Of a DNA stretch of 64,000 bases, positions 34,890 through 43,612 are shown one piece after another. The notes under the pieces were generated by a model. It was not told where the DNA came from and made no database searches. It saw only the letters and a list, made by a program, of their open reading frames with translations. This stretch comes from Demequina rhizosphaerae (GTDB taxonomy: Bacteria; Actinomycetota; Actinomycetes; Actinomycetales; Demequinaceae), in contig NZ_BBMC01000002.1 in NCBI RefSeq assembly GCF_000971255.1, forward strand, positions 711,577 through 775,576. Direction: 5' to 3'. The position numbers and the translations under genes were made by a program. Within the stretch, counting starts at the first letter, position 1; each line of letters opens with the position of its first letter.

Positions 34890-35794
34890 TCCGCGACTCC
34901 GGTCCGCCGCCCGCGCATCCCGCGATCTCGCGGGCGCTCGCGCGCGCGCTCGTCGACCGGCAGCTGCCGGGGCTGGCGCACCTCGAGATCGGCGAGCGCT
35001 TCGACGGCTGGGACATGGTGGTCTACCGGCTGGGCGACGAGCTGAGCCTCCGGCTCCCCCGCGTGGAGGACGCGGTGGGGCCCCTCGCGCGGGAGTCGCG
35101 CCTGCTCGGCTGGCTGGGCGCCACCTGGACGTTCCCGCACCCGCGCGTCGTCGCCAGCGGAGTCGCGCAGGACGGCTACCCGTGGCCGTGGGCCGTGGTG
35201 TCGTGGCTGCCCGGGGAGACCGCGGACACCGCGCCGCTGGCCGCGAGCGCCGGGGCCGATGTGGGCCGCGCCTTCGCGCAGGTCCACTCCCCCGCGCACG
35301 AGGACGCGTGGTTCAACCCGGAGCAGTCGATCACCCTCGTCGAGCGGGAGGACAACCTCGACTGGGCGCTGGGCCTGCTCGTCGACGCCGAGGGGCCGCG
35401 GGGCGAGCGGCTCGACCGCGGCGCGCTGCGCGAGCTGTGGGTCGAGGCGCTCGAGGCGGCCCCGCCCACCGAGGTGGTGTGGTCGCACGCCGACCCGCAC
35501 GGCTCCAACCTGCTCGCCAGGGACGGCGCGTTCGCCGGGATCATCGACTGGGGGAAGATGGCCGGCTGCGAGCGCGCCGTCGACCTCTCCTTCCTCTACA
35601 CGGCGATGCCGGCCGACGGGGTGGACGATGCGGTGGCCGCCTACCGCGAGGAGACCGGCTGCGCCGACCGCGGCCTGGAGGCGCGGATGCGCGGCATCGC
35701 GGTGGCGAAGTGCGCGTCGTGGGCGGTGCTCGACCGGCCGCTCAACGTCGCGATGGCGTGGCGCGGATTCGGCGAGCTGGGCGTGCTGCGGTGA
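34886..35794 (+). CDS. Phosphotransferase of the aminoglycoside-phosphotransferase (APH) family
   Basis: 302 residues. The kinase-like Brenner motif WSHADPHGSNLL (H-x-D-x4-N) lies near residue 198 and the metal-binding Asp in GIIDWGKM near 215. The ATP lobe has SLRLPRVEDAVGPLARESRL and PWPWAVVSWLPGE. It most resembles Mph/APH-like kinases of unknown substrate that are widespread in actinobacteria; resistance cannot be claimed. GTG start 34886 overlaps a mini-ORF. A motif copy encodes VDDAVAA, and another (35798-35807) follows the stop by three bases. Confidence 0.85.
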   Translation: MIRDSGPPPAHPAISRALARALVDRQLPGLAHLEIGERFDGWDMVVYRLGDELSLRLPRVEDAVGPLARESRLLGWLGATWTFPHPRVVASGVAQDGYPWPWAVVSWLPGETADTAPLAASAGADVGRAFAQVHSPAHEDAWFNPEQSITLVEREDNLDWALGLLVDAEGPRGERLDRGALRELWVEALEAAPPTEVVWSHADPHGSNLLARDGAFAGIIDWGKMAGCERAVDLSFLYTAMPADGVDDAVAAYREETGCADRGLEARMRGIAVAKCASWAVLDRPLNVAMAWRGFGELGVLR

Positions 35795-35886
35795 CCGCGC
35801 ATCGTCCCGGGTGCAGTCCCGTGCGCCCGGACCGGGCACGGGCACGTACGCTCGGGCGTTGACCCCGCGTCCCCCCAGGAGGATCC

Positions 35887-36468
35887 ATGCCCGTGCACGA
35901 TGCGCTGGACACGTTCGACGTGTTCGGCACCCACGGCGCGCTGCCGATCGCGCTCGCCGGCGCGGTGCTCGTGGTGATCGCGTGGGGGCTCGGGTCGCTG
36001 TTCGGGCACGGGCGGCGCACCGCGCTGTGGGTCGCGATGCTCACCTGCCTCGCGGTGATCGGGTGGCTGACGATCGGGCTGACCGTGGTCACCCACACGG
36101 GAGGGACCGGCGGGGTCAACCTCACGCCCGGTCAGGAGATCCAGCGCGCGCTCGAGACGGGCGCGCGCGAGCCGTGGATGAACCTCGTGGGCAACATCGT
36201 GCTGTTCATCCCGTTCGGGACCGTGGCGGCGCTGCTGACGAAGAGCGGCTTCATGCTGCGGGTGCTTACCGGCACCGCGCTCGGGGCGGCGCTGTCGACG
36301 CTCATCGAGGCGACGCAGTACCTGCTCGGGCGGGTCGCCGACGTCGACGACATCATCCTCAACACCTCGGGCGCCTTCCTGGGCGCGCTGGCCGCGGCGC
36401 TCGTGCTGGCGCTCGGCGAGGGCGACGAGGCGTCCGGGCGAGGGCGCGGGGCGCGTTCGCGGGCGTAG
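35887..36468 (+). CDS. VanZ-like membrane protein
   Basis: 193 residues with five helices. After an N-terminal pair of helices, the VanZ-domain core NLVGNIVLFIPFGTVAALL near residue 97 and STLIEATQYLLGRVADVDDI near 138 with ILNTSGAFLGAL follow. VanZ-domain proteins are associated with teicoplanin tolerance in one case, but most have no known role. AGGAGGATCC precedes ATG 35887. Next downstream is the tRNA gene. Confidence 0.85.
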   Translation: MPVHDALDTFDVFGTHGALPIALAGAVLVVIAWGLGSLFGHGRRTALWVAMLTCLAVIGWLTIGLTVVTHTGGTGGVNLTPGQEIQRALETGAREPWMNLVGNIVLFIPFGTVAALLTKSGFMLRVLTGTALGAALSTLIEATQYLLGRVADVDDIILNTSGAFLGALAAALVLALGEGDEASGRGRGARSRA

Positions 36469-36491
36469 GACCCGCCGCTAGCATTGGGGGC

Positions 36492-36564
36492 GGGCCTCTA
36501 GCTCAGTCGGTAGAGCAGCGGACTTTTAATCCGTAGGTCGTGGGTTCGAGCCCCACGGGGCCCA
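36492..36564 (+). tRNA. tRNA-Lys (anticodon TTT)
   Basis: 73 bases. Acceptor stem GGGCCTC with GGGGCCC; D arm GCTC/GAGC; anticodon arm GCGGA-CTTTTAA-TCCGT with anticodon TTT at 36525-36527; T arm GTGGG-TTCGAGC-CCCAC. The discriminator is A; CCA is not encoded (ACCG follows). Its 3' side borders a GC-poorer segment, so it could have served as an integration site. Confidence 0.96.
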
Positions 36565-36621
36565 CCGTCCGCGTGAGGCGACAGTGCCTCACTTCCGATT
36601 CGGCGGGGGGCGCGCAGATCG

Positions 36622-37494
36622 ATGTCAGACTCGTTCATGGGGCTGGGCGCGACTGCTTGGGCCGCGCTCGCCGCGATCGGTTCCATGCTTGCTGCGATCG
36701 TCTCCGCTGGTACCGCGCTCTACTTGCACCGGGCAAGCGGCGCACGGATCAAGGCATTCACCCAGACTGGACTGCTCCGGCGGGAGGGCCTGTACCCGGA
36801 CTCCGAAAGACAGGTCGGCAGAATGTTCCACTCAAGAACAGGTCAGCCCGTCGATGGCCTCGAGGTCCTGGTCGTCACCGTAGTAAACGTGGGTCGCACG
36901 GCAGCCACGGTAGGACAACCCGGCTTCGCGGCGTTCGAAGCATGGTGGAGCCGACGCAGACTCCTCAGCCTCGTCGTGTCAACGAGCAAACCGGGGGTAG
37001 CCCTCTTGACGCAGCCGCTACAGCTGGAGGGAGTTTCTACCGATGAGCGCGTCCGCATTGAGCCAAACGACCAAGTCGACTTCATCTACGACAGGTGGGG
37101 GCTCTTCCCAGCTTTCGCGGACGATGGCGAGCGGCCGCCCAAATGGCACCACGTCGCTGGCATGGTCCCATTCGCCAGTGAAGGCCACGTTCGTTTTCAA
37201 TCGGCTGCGACGACGCGCGGGACTACTTTCCGCGAGTTTGCCTACTGGTATGTGGTCGCGGACGCCCTCACACCATCCGCGCGAGACGCGAAGTCAACAA
37301 ACGCCTTGACGCTCGACGAGGCGTTCGACGTCGCAGACTCGCTTGTGACTTCCGAGGACGGCACAGCAAACATCACGCGCGCAAAGCTGGCATCGGCATA
37401 CGAGCGTTGCGGCCGGGAAGCCGCGAAAGGTCGAGCGGATCGCGCGTACGAAGCCTTCCAGGCTGCAGGTTTCGCGCGATCCAACCGTGCCTAG
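36622..37494 (+). CDS. Membrane-anchored protein of unknown function, probably acquired
   Basis: 290 residues. One N-terminal helix (LGATAWAALAAIGSMLAAIV) then a soluble domain: LLRREGLYPDSERQVGRMFH, VDGLEVLVVTVVNVGRTAAT, IEPNDQVDFIYDRWGLF and a C-terminal helix pair. The pattern V-x-N-x-G-R-T-A resembles proteins often found alone in islands near tRNA genes. Its base composition and codons (AAA, AGA, TCT, CAA) differ from the neighbours, which use almost only G/C-ending codons. It follows tRNA-Lys by 57 bases. No integrase accompanies it. Confidence 0.7.
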   Translation: MSDSFMGLGATAWAALAAIGSMLAAIVSAGTALYLHRASGARIKAFTQTGLLRREGLYPDSERQVGRMFHSRTGQPVDGLEVLVVTVVNVGRTAATVGQPGFAAFEAWWSRRRLLSLVVSTSKPGVALLTQPLQLEGVSTDERVRIEPNDQVDFIYDRWGLFPAFADDGERPPKWHHVAGMVPFASEGHVRFQSAATTRGTTFREFAYWYVVADALTPSARDAKSTNALTLDEAFDVADSLVTSEDGTANITRAKLASAYERCGREAAKGRADRAYEAFQAAGFARSNRA

Positions 37495-37897
37495 CTGTCG
37501 GCAGAACCGAAACCGCGAGAGAGCACTACGCCCCGATCAACGAGTGCATCCGGGGAATAGCCGCCCGCCAGCGTGGGCGTTCACGGTGAAGTGCGAAGGA
37601 TTGGCGCGCCTGGCGACCCTAGCCTGCGGCGTCTTCGCCGTTTCTTGCTGGTCGCTCCGCGAATCGGCTTGCCGACGCTATGGCCTCTTCGCGCGAGGAG
37701 TCGCGTTCACGACGCCCGCGTGTGCGTAGGCACTCTCGAGCCACGCCGAGCGACTTCGACGATCGCATGGCCTGCAGCCCCACCGCGAGGCCCGATGCAT
37801 GCGCAAGTGGCACTCCGCGCGCTTCCCACCACGCCCTCGCATGTCCGTTTTCTCGAGCGATGAGGGGCGATCGCATCCCGCTCTCGGTCCGCGAAGA
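37495..37897. other. GC-poorer stretch after the tRNA-Lys-linked gene, no credible gene
   Basis: About 400 bases with mixed frames and low coding character. No copy of the tRNA 3' end (expected as attR) was found by eye. It could be the decayed remainder of an integrated element; the normal, GC-rich gene pattern resumes at the alpha/beta hydrolase. Confidence 0.5.
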
Positions 37898-38770
37898 TCA
37901 GCCGGCCAGGAAGCCGATGAGGATCGGGTTCACCCGGTCGGGCGCCTCGTAGTGCGCGAGGTGGCCGGCACCGTCGATCTCACGGTACTCGAGGTCCGGC
38001 AGGAGCTCCCGCAGCCCGCGCATCTGGGCCTCCGGGAGCTTCTGGTCCGCGGTGCCGTACGTGAGGAGCACGGGGATGCCCTGCTCCTTGACGCGCTGGT
38101 AGCAGGCGGTCGCCGGCCTCAGCGCGTCGCCCCGGAGGTTCGCGAGCACCGCGCGGCGCTTGCCCTCGAACTCGAACTGCCGGAGCACCTCGGGCTGGAG
38201 CGCCTCCCGGGCGGCGGGGTCGACCATCGCATCGGAGAGGTCCGCGAGACGCCCGTCGGGAACGATGCGCTGCGTCAGCTCCCCGAGGCCGCGAGCCGTG
38301 ACGACGCGGAACAGCAGCCCGTTCGAGCCGGGCAGGTCGTCGAAGAACGGCGCGAGCAGCGCGAGCCGGGCGACCCTGCCGGGGTTCTCGGCGGCGAAGC
38401 ACGCCGCGATGCTCCCTCCCTGCGACGAGCCCACCGCGCGGACCGGACCCGTGATGCCGAGCGCGCTCAGCAACTCTCCGAGTTGCGCGTTGTAGAGGCT
38501 CTTGTCGTACGTCCGCAGGTCGGGCCGGTCGGAGAGACCGTGGCCGAGCACGTCGTAGCGGAGCACCCTGAACCCCGCGTCGGCGAGGGCGCCGACGTTC
38601 CGGTCCCAGGTGACGTACGGGGCGGCGTTGCCGTGGACGAGGACCACCGGCGGCCCGTCGTCGTCGCCGACCAGCTCGTAGTGCGTGACCCCCGTCGAGA
38701 GTTCGACGAAGCTGCCGGGCAGGCCGCTCCGGGTCTCGGCCGTGAGGCTGGGCTTCCCCTTCTCGGACAT
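37898..38770 (-). CDS. Alpha/beta-hydrolase
   Basis: 290 residues. The oxyanion loop HGNAAPYVTWDRN near residue 47, nucleophile elbow GSSQGGS (Ser near 116), Asp in LLTYGTADQKLPE near 242, and catalytic His in DGAGHLAHYEAPD near 272 form the triad. The broad class covers esterases and haloalkane/epoxide/C-C-bond hydrolases; substrate cannot be said. The start ATG 38770 has CGGAGGACGG upstream. Stands alone between an acquired segment and a SnoaL-like gene. Confidence 0.9.
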   Translation of the reverse strand: MSEKGKPSLTAETRSGLPGSFVELSTGVTHYELVGDDDGPPVVLVHGNAAPYVTWDRNVGALADAGFRVLRYDVLGHGLSDRPDLRTYDKSLYNAQLGELLSALGITGPVRAVGSSQGGSIAACFAAENPGRVARLALLAPFFDDLPGSNGLLFRVVTARGLGELTQRIVPDGRLADLSDAMVDPAAREALQPEVLRQFEFEGKRRAVLANLRGDALRPATACYQRVKEQGIPVLLTYGTADQKLPEAQMRGLRELLPDLEYREIDGAGHLAHYEAPDRVNPILIGFLAG

Positions 38771-38899
38771 CTCGCCACCGTCCTCCGCTTGGCGCGGACC
38801 GGTCCGGGGCCCCGATCACAGATCCGGCGCCTCGCGCGCGGATCCTCCTCCAATTCTAGGAGCGCGACGGTCCGAGCGCCCCGTGGGGACGATGCGCGC

Positions 38900-39256
38900 T
38901 CAGCCCTCCGCCGTACGCGGCGTCATGTACCACTCGACGAACCTGACCGCGCGGCCGTCCGGGGCGAACCAGACCTCCCACAGGTTCGTGTACCTCTCGT
39001 CGCCCGGGTAGTCGACGGTGCCCTTGACGATGCCGAGCTCGTCGTTCTCGATCAGCACCGCGAGGTCGTGAACGGGCACGCCCGGCTCGGGCTCCTTCCA
39101 CGACTCGAGGATCGCGTCGATCCCCCGCACCGGCTCCTCGTCGTTCGGCCGGAACCAGTACTCGGCGTCGTCGGTGAAGATCGCGCGGACGTCGTCGTCC
39201 GCCTTCGTCTCCCATGCCTTGATGTAGCCGTCCAGCCAGTCGCTCGCTCGGGTCAT
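38900..39256 (-). CDS. SnoaL/NTF2-like small protein
   Basis: 118 residues with the NTF2-like cone fold: DWLDGYIKAWETKADDDVRA, IFTDDAEYWFRPNDEEPVRG, IDAILESWKE, then beta strands HDLAVLIENDELGIVKGTVD and NLWEVWFAPDGRAVRFVEWY. Single-domain members of this fold are ligand-binding proteins or small-molecule isomerases; this one resembles the ketosteroid isomerase-related proteins of unknown function. A motif copy lies four bases after the stop (38887-38896, opposite strand sense). Confidence 0.85.
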   Translation of the reverse strand: MTRASDWLDGYIKAWETKADDDVRAIFTDDAEYWFRPNDEEPVRGIDAILESWKEPEPGVPVHDLAVLIENDELGIVKGTVDYPGDERYTNLWEVWFAPDGRAVRFVEWYMTPRTAEG

Positions 39257-39335
39257 GGTTCGTGTCTACCGTCGCGGCGGCCGCGGCGCCATCGGGGGCG
39301 GCGCAACCCGCGCATCGTCCCTCAGCGGCGATGCG

Positions 39336-40424
39336 TCAGGCATGGACGCGGTCGGCGCCCTCCGTCGCCGCTTCCGCGGCGATCCCCCTGTCGGCTGACG
39401 GCGGCCCGGAGCTCTCGCGCACGATGACGGGAGCCGCCTCGTGCACGGCCTTCTCCGGAGGCTCGCCGGCGATGACGCGCGCGAGGATCCCGACGCCGCG
39501 ACGGCCGAGGGACGAGAAGTCCTGGCGCGCGGTGGTGAGCGCGGGCATCCACACGTCCGCGAGCGGGTGGTCGTCGAAGCCGACCACCGAGACGTCGTCG
39601 GGGACCTTGAGGCCCTCGTCCGCGAGGCCGCGGATCACACCCATGGCGAGCTCGTCGTTTCCGCAGAAGACGGCCGTGACCTCGGGCATCCCGGCGATGC
39701 GCCGGCCCACGGTGCGCCCGGTCTGCGGCTCCCACGTCACGTCGATGACCGGCGGCACGGTCGCGCCCGCCTTCTTGAGCGCGCGACGCCAGCCGGTGGT
39801 GCGGCCGTCCTCCTTGCGCGACGGCGGCACCCGCACGTGGTGGACGGTGCGGTGACCGAGGTCGAGGAGGTGACGCGTCAGCTCCTCGCCCGCCTTGGCC
39901 TCGTCGATCAACGCCTGCGGGAGGCCCTTCTCGCGCACGCCGGACAGCGCGACCATGGGGACGCCCGCGGGGAGCCGGTGCATGGCGGCGACGCCCGGCG
40001 GGTCGAACTTGAGCAGCACGATGCCCGCGAGCTGCTGGGACATCGCCGTCGCGATGGCGGCGTCGACGGCCGCATCCTCCGCGCTCTCGATCACGACGAT
40101 CATGACGCTGTAGCCGAGCGCGCGGGCCGCCTCCTCGACGCCACGGATCGTGGTCGCGTAGCCGTAGATCGTGGTGTCGCCGGCGAGCACCGCGATGACG
40201 TTGCTCTGGCCCGAGGCGAGGGCGCGAGCGGCCGCGCTGGGCCGGTACCCGAGCCGGTCGATCGCCTGCTGGATGCGCTCCTGCCGCTTGGGGCTGACCG
40301 GCGAGCCGCCGGAGAGCATGCGGGACACGGTGGACAGCGACACCCCCGCGAGCCGGGCGACGTCCGCCATCGTCGCGGGCCTCATCGCGGCACCACCGCC
40401 GCCCGCACGCTCCTCGACCGACAT
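39336..40424 (-). CDS. LacI-family repressor of the alpha-galactoside operon
   Basis: 362 residues. The HTH is MADVARLAGVSLSTVSRMLS near residue 19, hinge helix SAAARALASGQSNVIAV, then a periplasmic-binding-like effector domain ending VVGFDDHPLADVWMPALTTA. It is the last gene of the operon GH36, binding protein, two permeases, regulator; its start lies within a few bases of the permease stop. Likely operators are the ATGAAAGCGC sites upstream of the GH36 gene (45788-45797, 45995-46004). No exact 10-mer motif copy lies in this operon. Confidence 0.9.
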   Translation of the reverse strand: MSVEERAGGGGAAMRPATMADVARLAGVSLSTVSRMLSGGSPVSPKRQERIQQAIDRLGYRPSAAARALASGQSNVIAVLAGDTTIYGYATTIRGVEEAARALGYSVMIVVIESAEDAAVDAAIATAMSQQLAGIVLLKFDPPGVAAMHRLPAGVPMVALSGVREKGLPQALIDEAKAGEELTRHLLDLGHRTVHHVRVPPSRKEDGRTTGWRRALKKAGATVPPVIDVTWEPQTGRTVGRRIAGMPEVTAVFCGNDELAMGVIRGLADEGLKVPDDVSVVGFDDHPLADVWMPALTTARQDFSSLGRRGVGILARVIAGEPPEKAVHEAAPVIVRESSGPPSADRGIAAEAATEGADRVHA

Positions 40425-40428
40425 CGCG

Positions 40429-41271
40429 CTACTTCACCGCACCGCTCGTGATGCCGGAGATGATCTTCCGCTGCAGGAACACGAAGACCGTGAGCAGGGG
40501 CAGGCTCATGAGGATGATGTACGAGAAGATCATGTGCCACCTCTGCAGATACAGGCCCGCGCTGGCCACGTCGAAGAGATTCAGCGGCAGGGTGTCGATG
40601 CGGCCTCCGATGACGAAGAGCGCATAGAACACGTCGTTCCAAATATAGAGGCAGATCAGGATGCTGGCCGTCGCCAGGGTAGGCGTCAGGAGGGGCACGA
40701 TCACCTTCCAGAACACGCGGAACGGGCCCGCGCCGTCCATCCGCGCGGCCTCCTCGAGCTCCATCGGGATCGTGCGGATGAAGCCGGTGACGAAGAAGAT
40801 CACCGTCGACAGGTACATGCCGGTGTAGACGGAGATCATGCCGATCGCCGTCCCCGCCAGCCCGAGCTGCCGCAGCAGCAGGACGATGGTGACCACGGCG
40901 GGCGGCAGCACGATGCCGCTGATCGCCAGCGCGTAGAGGACGGCCATCGACCGGCTCGAGCGGCGCGCGAGGATCCACGAGGCGAGCGACCCGAGCACGA
41001 GCACGAGCAGCACCGACGGCACCATCACGAGCAGCGAGCCGAAGAGCGCCTGCACCATGTTGCCCTCGTCGAGCACGGTCGCGAGGTTCGACCACAGCTG
41101 CCACGTCGCGGGCGGCGAGAGGTCCGGGTTGAGCGCGGCTCCCTGGTCCTTGCCCGCCGTGAAGATGATGATCATGAACGGCACTCCCAGGAGCAGCACC
41201 GTGAGAAGGATCGCGGCCGTCGGCTGGACGAGCCGGCGGGCACGCTTGAGGGTCGGGCTGGCGGTGGTCAC
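40429..41271 (-). CDS. Sugar ABC importer permease, MalG type
   Basis: 280 residues from GTG 41271. Six helices; the EAA loop reads EEAARMDGAGPFRVFWKVIV near residue 178, which docks the ATPase. The C-terminus GAVK fits the family. Translationally coupled to the MalF-type gene (GTGA overlap) and nearly abutting the LacI gene. The operon has no ATPase gene; such importers usually share a general ATPase (MsmK/MsiK type) coded elsewhere. Confidence 0.93.
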   Translation of the reverse strand: MTTASPTLKRARRLVQPTAAILLTVLLLGVPFMIIIFTAGKDQGAALNPDLSPPATWQLWSNLATVLDEGNMVQALFGSLLVMVPSVLLVLVLGSLASWILARRSSRSMAVLYALAISGIVLPPAVVTIVLLLRQLGLAGTAIGMISVYTGMYLSTVIFFVTGFIRTIPMELEEAARMDGAGPFRVFWKVIVPLLTPTLATASILICLYIWNDVFYALFVIGGRIDTLPLNLFDVASAGLYLQRWHMIFSYIILMSLPLLTVFVFLQRKIISGITSGAVK

Positions 41272-42200
41272 AGCACACGCTCCCTTCGGCGGAGGTAGAT
41301 GATGACGGGGAACGCCAGCAGCGCGACGACGAGGAAGAGCACGAGGCTCATCGCGGTCGCCTGGGCGAAGAGGCCCTGGCCGAACGTCCGGAAGATGAAG
41401 ATGTTGAGCAGCTCGGTGGAGCCGCCGGGGCCGCCGGCGGTGGTCGCCTGCACGATGTCGAAGCCGTTCATCGAGCCGAGCAGCGCGGTGGCGAAGTTGA
41501 ACGTGACCGCGGGCGCGAGGAGCGGCCAGCGCACCGCCTTGAAGATGCGCCAGTAGCCGGCACCGTCGAGCTGGGCCGCCTCGATGACCTCCTCGTTGAT
41601 GGTCTTGAGGCCCGCGAGGTAGATGAGCATCGACAGGCCCATCCACTTCCACGCGTGGATGATCGCCACGACGACGATGGTCCAGGTGGTGCTGCCGAGC
41701 CACGGGATCGACACCTCGCCGCCCGTGAGCGTCGTGAGGAAGTTGTTGAGCACGCCGTCGGGCTTGAGGATCGCCTGGAAGACGTAGCCGACCGCGAGCG
41801 CGGACATGATCACCGGCACGAAGAAGGCGGCGCGCGCGAAGCGGTTGATGCGGGTGTCACGCTCGAGGACCAGTGCGAGCCCGAGACCGAAGAGGTTCTG
41901 GAAGATCGCCACCAGGATCGCGTACACGAGGGTCACGCGGAGGTCCGACAGCAGGCTGCCGTTCTGGAGCAGCTTGACGAAGTTGTCGAAGCCCACGAAG
42001 CCGATCTCGGACTTGAAGCTCGACCAGTCCGTGAACGCGTAGACGAAGTTGTAGATCGTCGGCGTGAAGAAGAAGATCACGAGCATCGCGAGCGCCGGCC
42101 ACAGGAACCAGGACGGATGGTCCTGACGGCTCCGGCGGTCGGCAAGGCGCGCGTCTCGCGGCTGGTCCTTGCGCCTCGCGGGGAGGAGGGTGGTGGTCAT
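41268..42200 (-). CDS. Sugar ABC importer permease, MalF type
   Basis: 310 residues. Long N-terminus, then helix WFLWPALAMLVIFFFTPTIY and five more; EAA loop EAAQLDGAGYWRIFKAVRWP near residue 205. It pairs with the MalG-type permease to form the pore. It is separated from the binding-protein gene by a strong hairpin. AGGAGAGACG precedes ATG 42200. Confidence 0.93.
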   Translation of the reverse strand: MTTTLLPARRKDQPRDARLADRRSRQDHPSWFLWPALAMLVIFFFTPTIYNFVYAFTDWSSFKSEIGFVGFDNFVKLLQNGSLLSDLRVTLVYAILVAIFQNLFGLGLALVLERDTRINRFARAAFFVPVIMSALAVGYVFQAILKPDGVLNNFLTTLTGGEVSIPWLGSTTWTIVVVAIIHAWKWMGLSMLIYLAGLKTINEEVIEAAQLDGAGYWRIFKAVRWPLLAPAVTFNFATALLGSMNGFDIVQATTAGGPGGSTELLNIFIFRTFGQGLFAQATAMSLVLFLVVALLAFPVIIYLRRRERVL

Positions 42201-42214
42201 CGTCTCTCCTGGAG

Positions 42215-42244
42215 GGTGGGGGGCCGGCGAGCCGGCCCCCCACC
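42215..42244. terminator. Intercistronic hairpin between binding-protein and permease genes
   Basis: GGTGGGGGGCCGGC, loop GA, GCCGGCCCCCCACC: a perfect 14-bp stem. It is placed directly after the binding-protein stop. Such hairpins protect the upstream message or reduce read-through, so that binding protein is made in excess over permease. Confidence 0.8.
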
Positions 42245-42251
42245 GTTGCTA

Positions 42252-43589
42252 TCAGAATCCGGCAGCGCCCTGCGCGGCGGCGAACTCCGCGAACTGCTGC
42301 TGGGTGGCCTCGGCGACCTCCTGGGGCGTCTTGGTGCCCTGGATCATGTCCGCGAGGTAGATGTACAGGTCTGGGTTCGCGATCGCGAGCGCCTGCATCG
42401 AGCCGACCGAGTTGTCGAGCGAGGCCGCGACCTCCTGGAGCGCCATCGGCACGCCCGCGGGCGACTCGACGCCGTCCTGCAGCGACACGGTCTCGACGGT
42501 GTCGACGAACGACTGGTAGCCGTCGCCGAGCCAGTAGCTCAGGAACTGACGCGCCGTCGCCTCACGCTCGTCGTCGCCCGTCGCGAACGCGACGACCGCG
42601 TTGCTCTGGTCCGGGATGAACGTGCCGACGTTGCCGCTCGGCGAGATCGGGAAGAAGCCGACCTTCTCGTCGAGGGTGGCGCTGTCAGTGAGCGACTGCA
42701 GCTGACCGAAGTACGAGTTCACCTGCATCACCATCGCCGCCTCGTCGTCGAGCAGGGCGTTGCCCTGGTCGATGAAGGTCGCGGTCTTGATGTCGTCGTT
42801 GAAGTACCCGTCGTCGATGAGCGACTTGTAGTTCTCGATCGCCCCGAGGATCGTCGGGTCGGTGAACGTCTCCTCGTTCGCGTTGACGCGGTCCCACAGG
42901 CCGTCGGCCGCGGCGTCGGCGAGCTGTACCTGGACCCACCACTGGGTGGCCCAGCGGTCGGCCGCCATCTCGTAGAACGGGGTGATGCCGGCCGCCTTGA
43001 GCGTGTCGGCGTCCTCGATCATCTCGTCCCAGTTGGACGGGGTCTCGGTGATGCCGGCCTGCTCGAACAGGTCCTTGTTGTAGTAGACGCCCTCGACCGC
43101 GGGGGTCGTGACGAGCGCCGCGTAGCGGGTGCCGTCCAGCAGGCCGGTCATGTCGGCGAGGCTGCCGGTGTAGCTGTCGACCCACGGTGCGCCGTCGAGC
43201 GGCTGCAGGTTGGTCTTGGCGTTGAGGGCCGTCAGCATCGAGGCGGTGGGCTGCCAGAAGGCGAGGTCGGGCATGTCGCCCGTCGCGACCTTGGTCTGGA
43301 TGCTCTGCTCGTACGGGTCCGGGATGGTCTCGATGTTGACCGTGGCGCCCGTGAGCTCCTCGAACTCGGTGGCGACGGACTCCGCGGTCTGGGTGGAGTT
43401 CTGTGCCGCCCAGATCGTGAGGGTGACGCCATCACGGCTCGTGTCCTGCGCGGGCCACTGCTCGGCGGCCATCTCGCCGCCGGCGGACGACGACGAGTCC
43501 GGTGCTTCGGCGGTGGTCGGGTCGCTGCAGCCTGCTGCCACAACGGCGAACGCGGCGGCTGCCGCGAATCCGGCGATTGATTTCCTCAT
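42252..43589 (-). CDS. Sugar-binding lipoprotein of an ABC importer (family 1)
   Basis: 445 residues. Signal peptide MRKSIAGFAAAAAFAVVAAG ends in lipobox AAGC. The family-1 features TLTIWAAQNSTQTAESVATE, PDLAFWQPTASML, VEGVYYNKDLFEQAGITETP and SNWDEM are as in binding proteins for oligosaccharides. By context it should bind alpha-galactosides (melibiose, raffinose, galactosyl-glycerol). A site AAGGAGAGC precedes the ATG. Its gene follows the GH36 gene after 23 bases. Confidence 0.92.
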   Translation of the reverse strand: MRKSIAGFAAAAAFAVVAAGCSDPTTAEAPDSSSSAGGEMAAEQWPAQDTSRDGVTLTIWAAQNSTQTAESVATEFEELTGATVNIETIPDPYEQSIQTKVATGDMPDLAFWQPTASMLTALNAKTNLQPLDGAPWVDSYTGSLADMTGLLDGTRYAALVTTPAVEGVYYNKDLFEQAGITETPSNWDEMIEDADTLKAAGITPFYEMAADRWATQWWVQVQLADAAADGLWDRVNANEETFTDPTILGAIENYKSLIDDGYFNDDIKTATFIDQGNALLDDEAAMVMQVNSYFGQLQSLTDSATLDEKVGFFPISPSGNVGTFIPDQSNAVVAFATGDDEREATARQFLSYWLGDGYQSFVDTVETVSLQDGVESPAGVPMALQEVAASLDNSVGSMQALAIANPDLYIYLADMIQGTKTPQEVAEATQQQFAEFAAAQGAAGF

Positions 43590-43612
43590 TGAAATGCTCT
43601 CCTTGGTCGTGG

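Noticed and set aside
36540..37046. Open frame directly from the tRNA-Lys 3' end
   Set aside because: Begins inside the tRNA and runs in a different frame from the 290-residue gene, with many Arg/Gly/Thr; treated as shadow.
37407..37952. Several 60-90-residue frames after the tRNA-linked gene
   Set aside because: They overlap each other in different frames, lack ribosome sites and show no recognisable composition.
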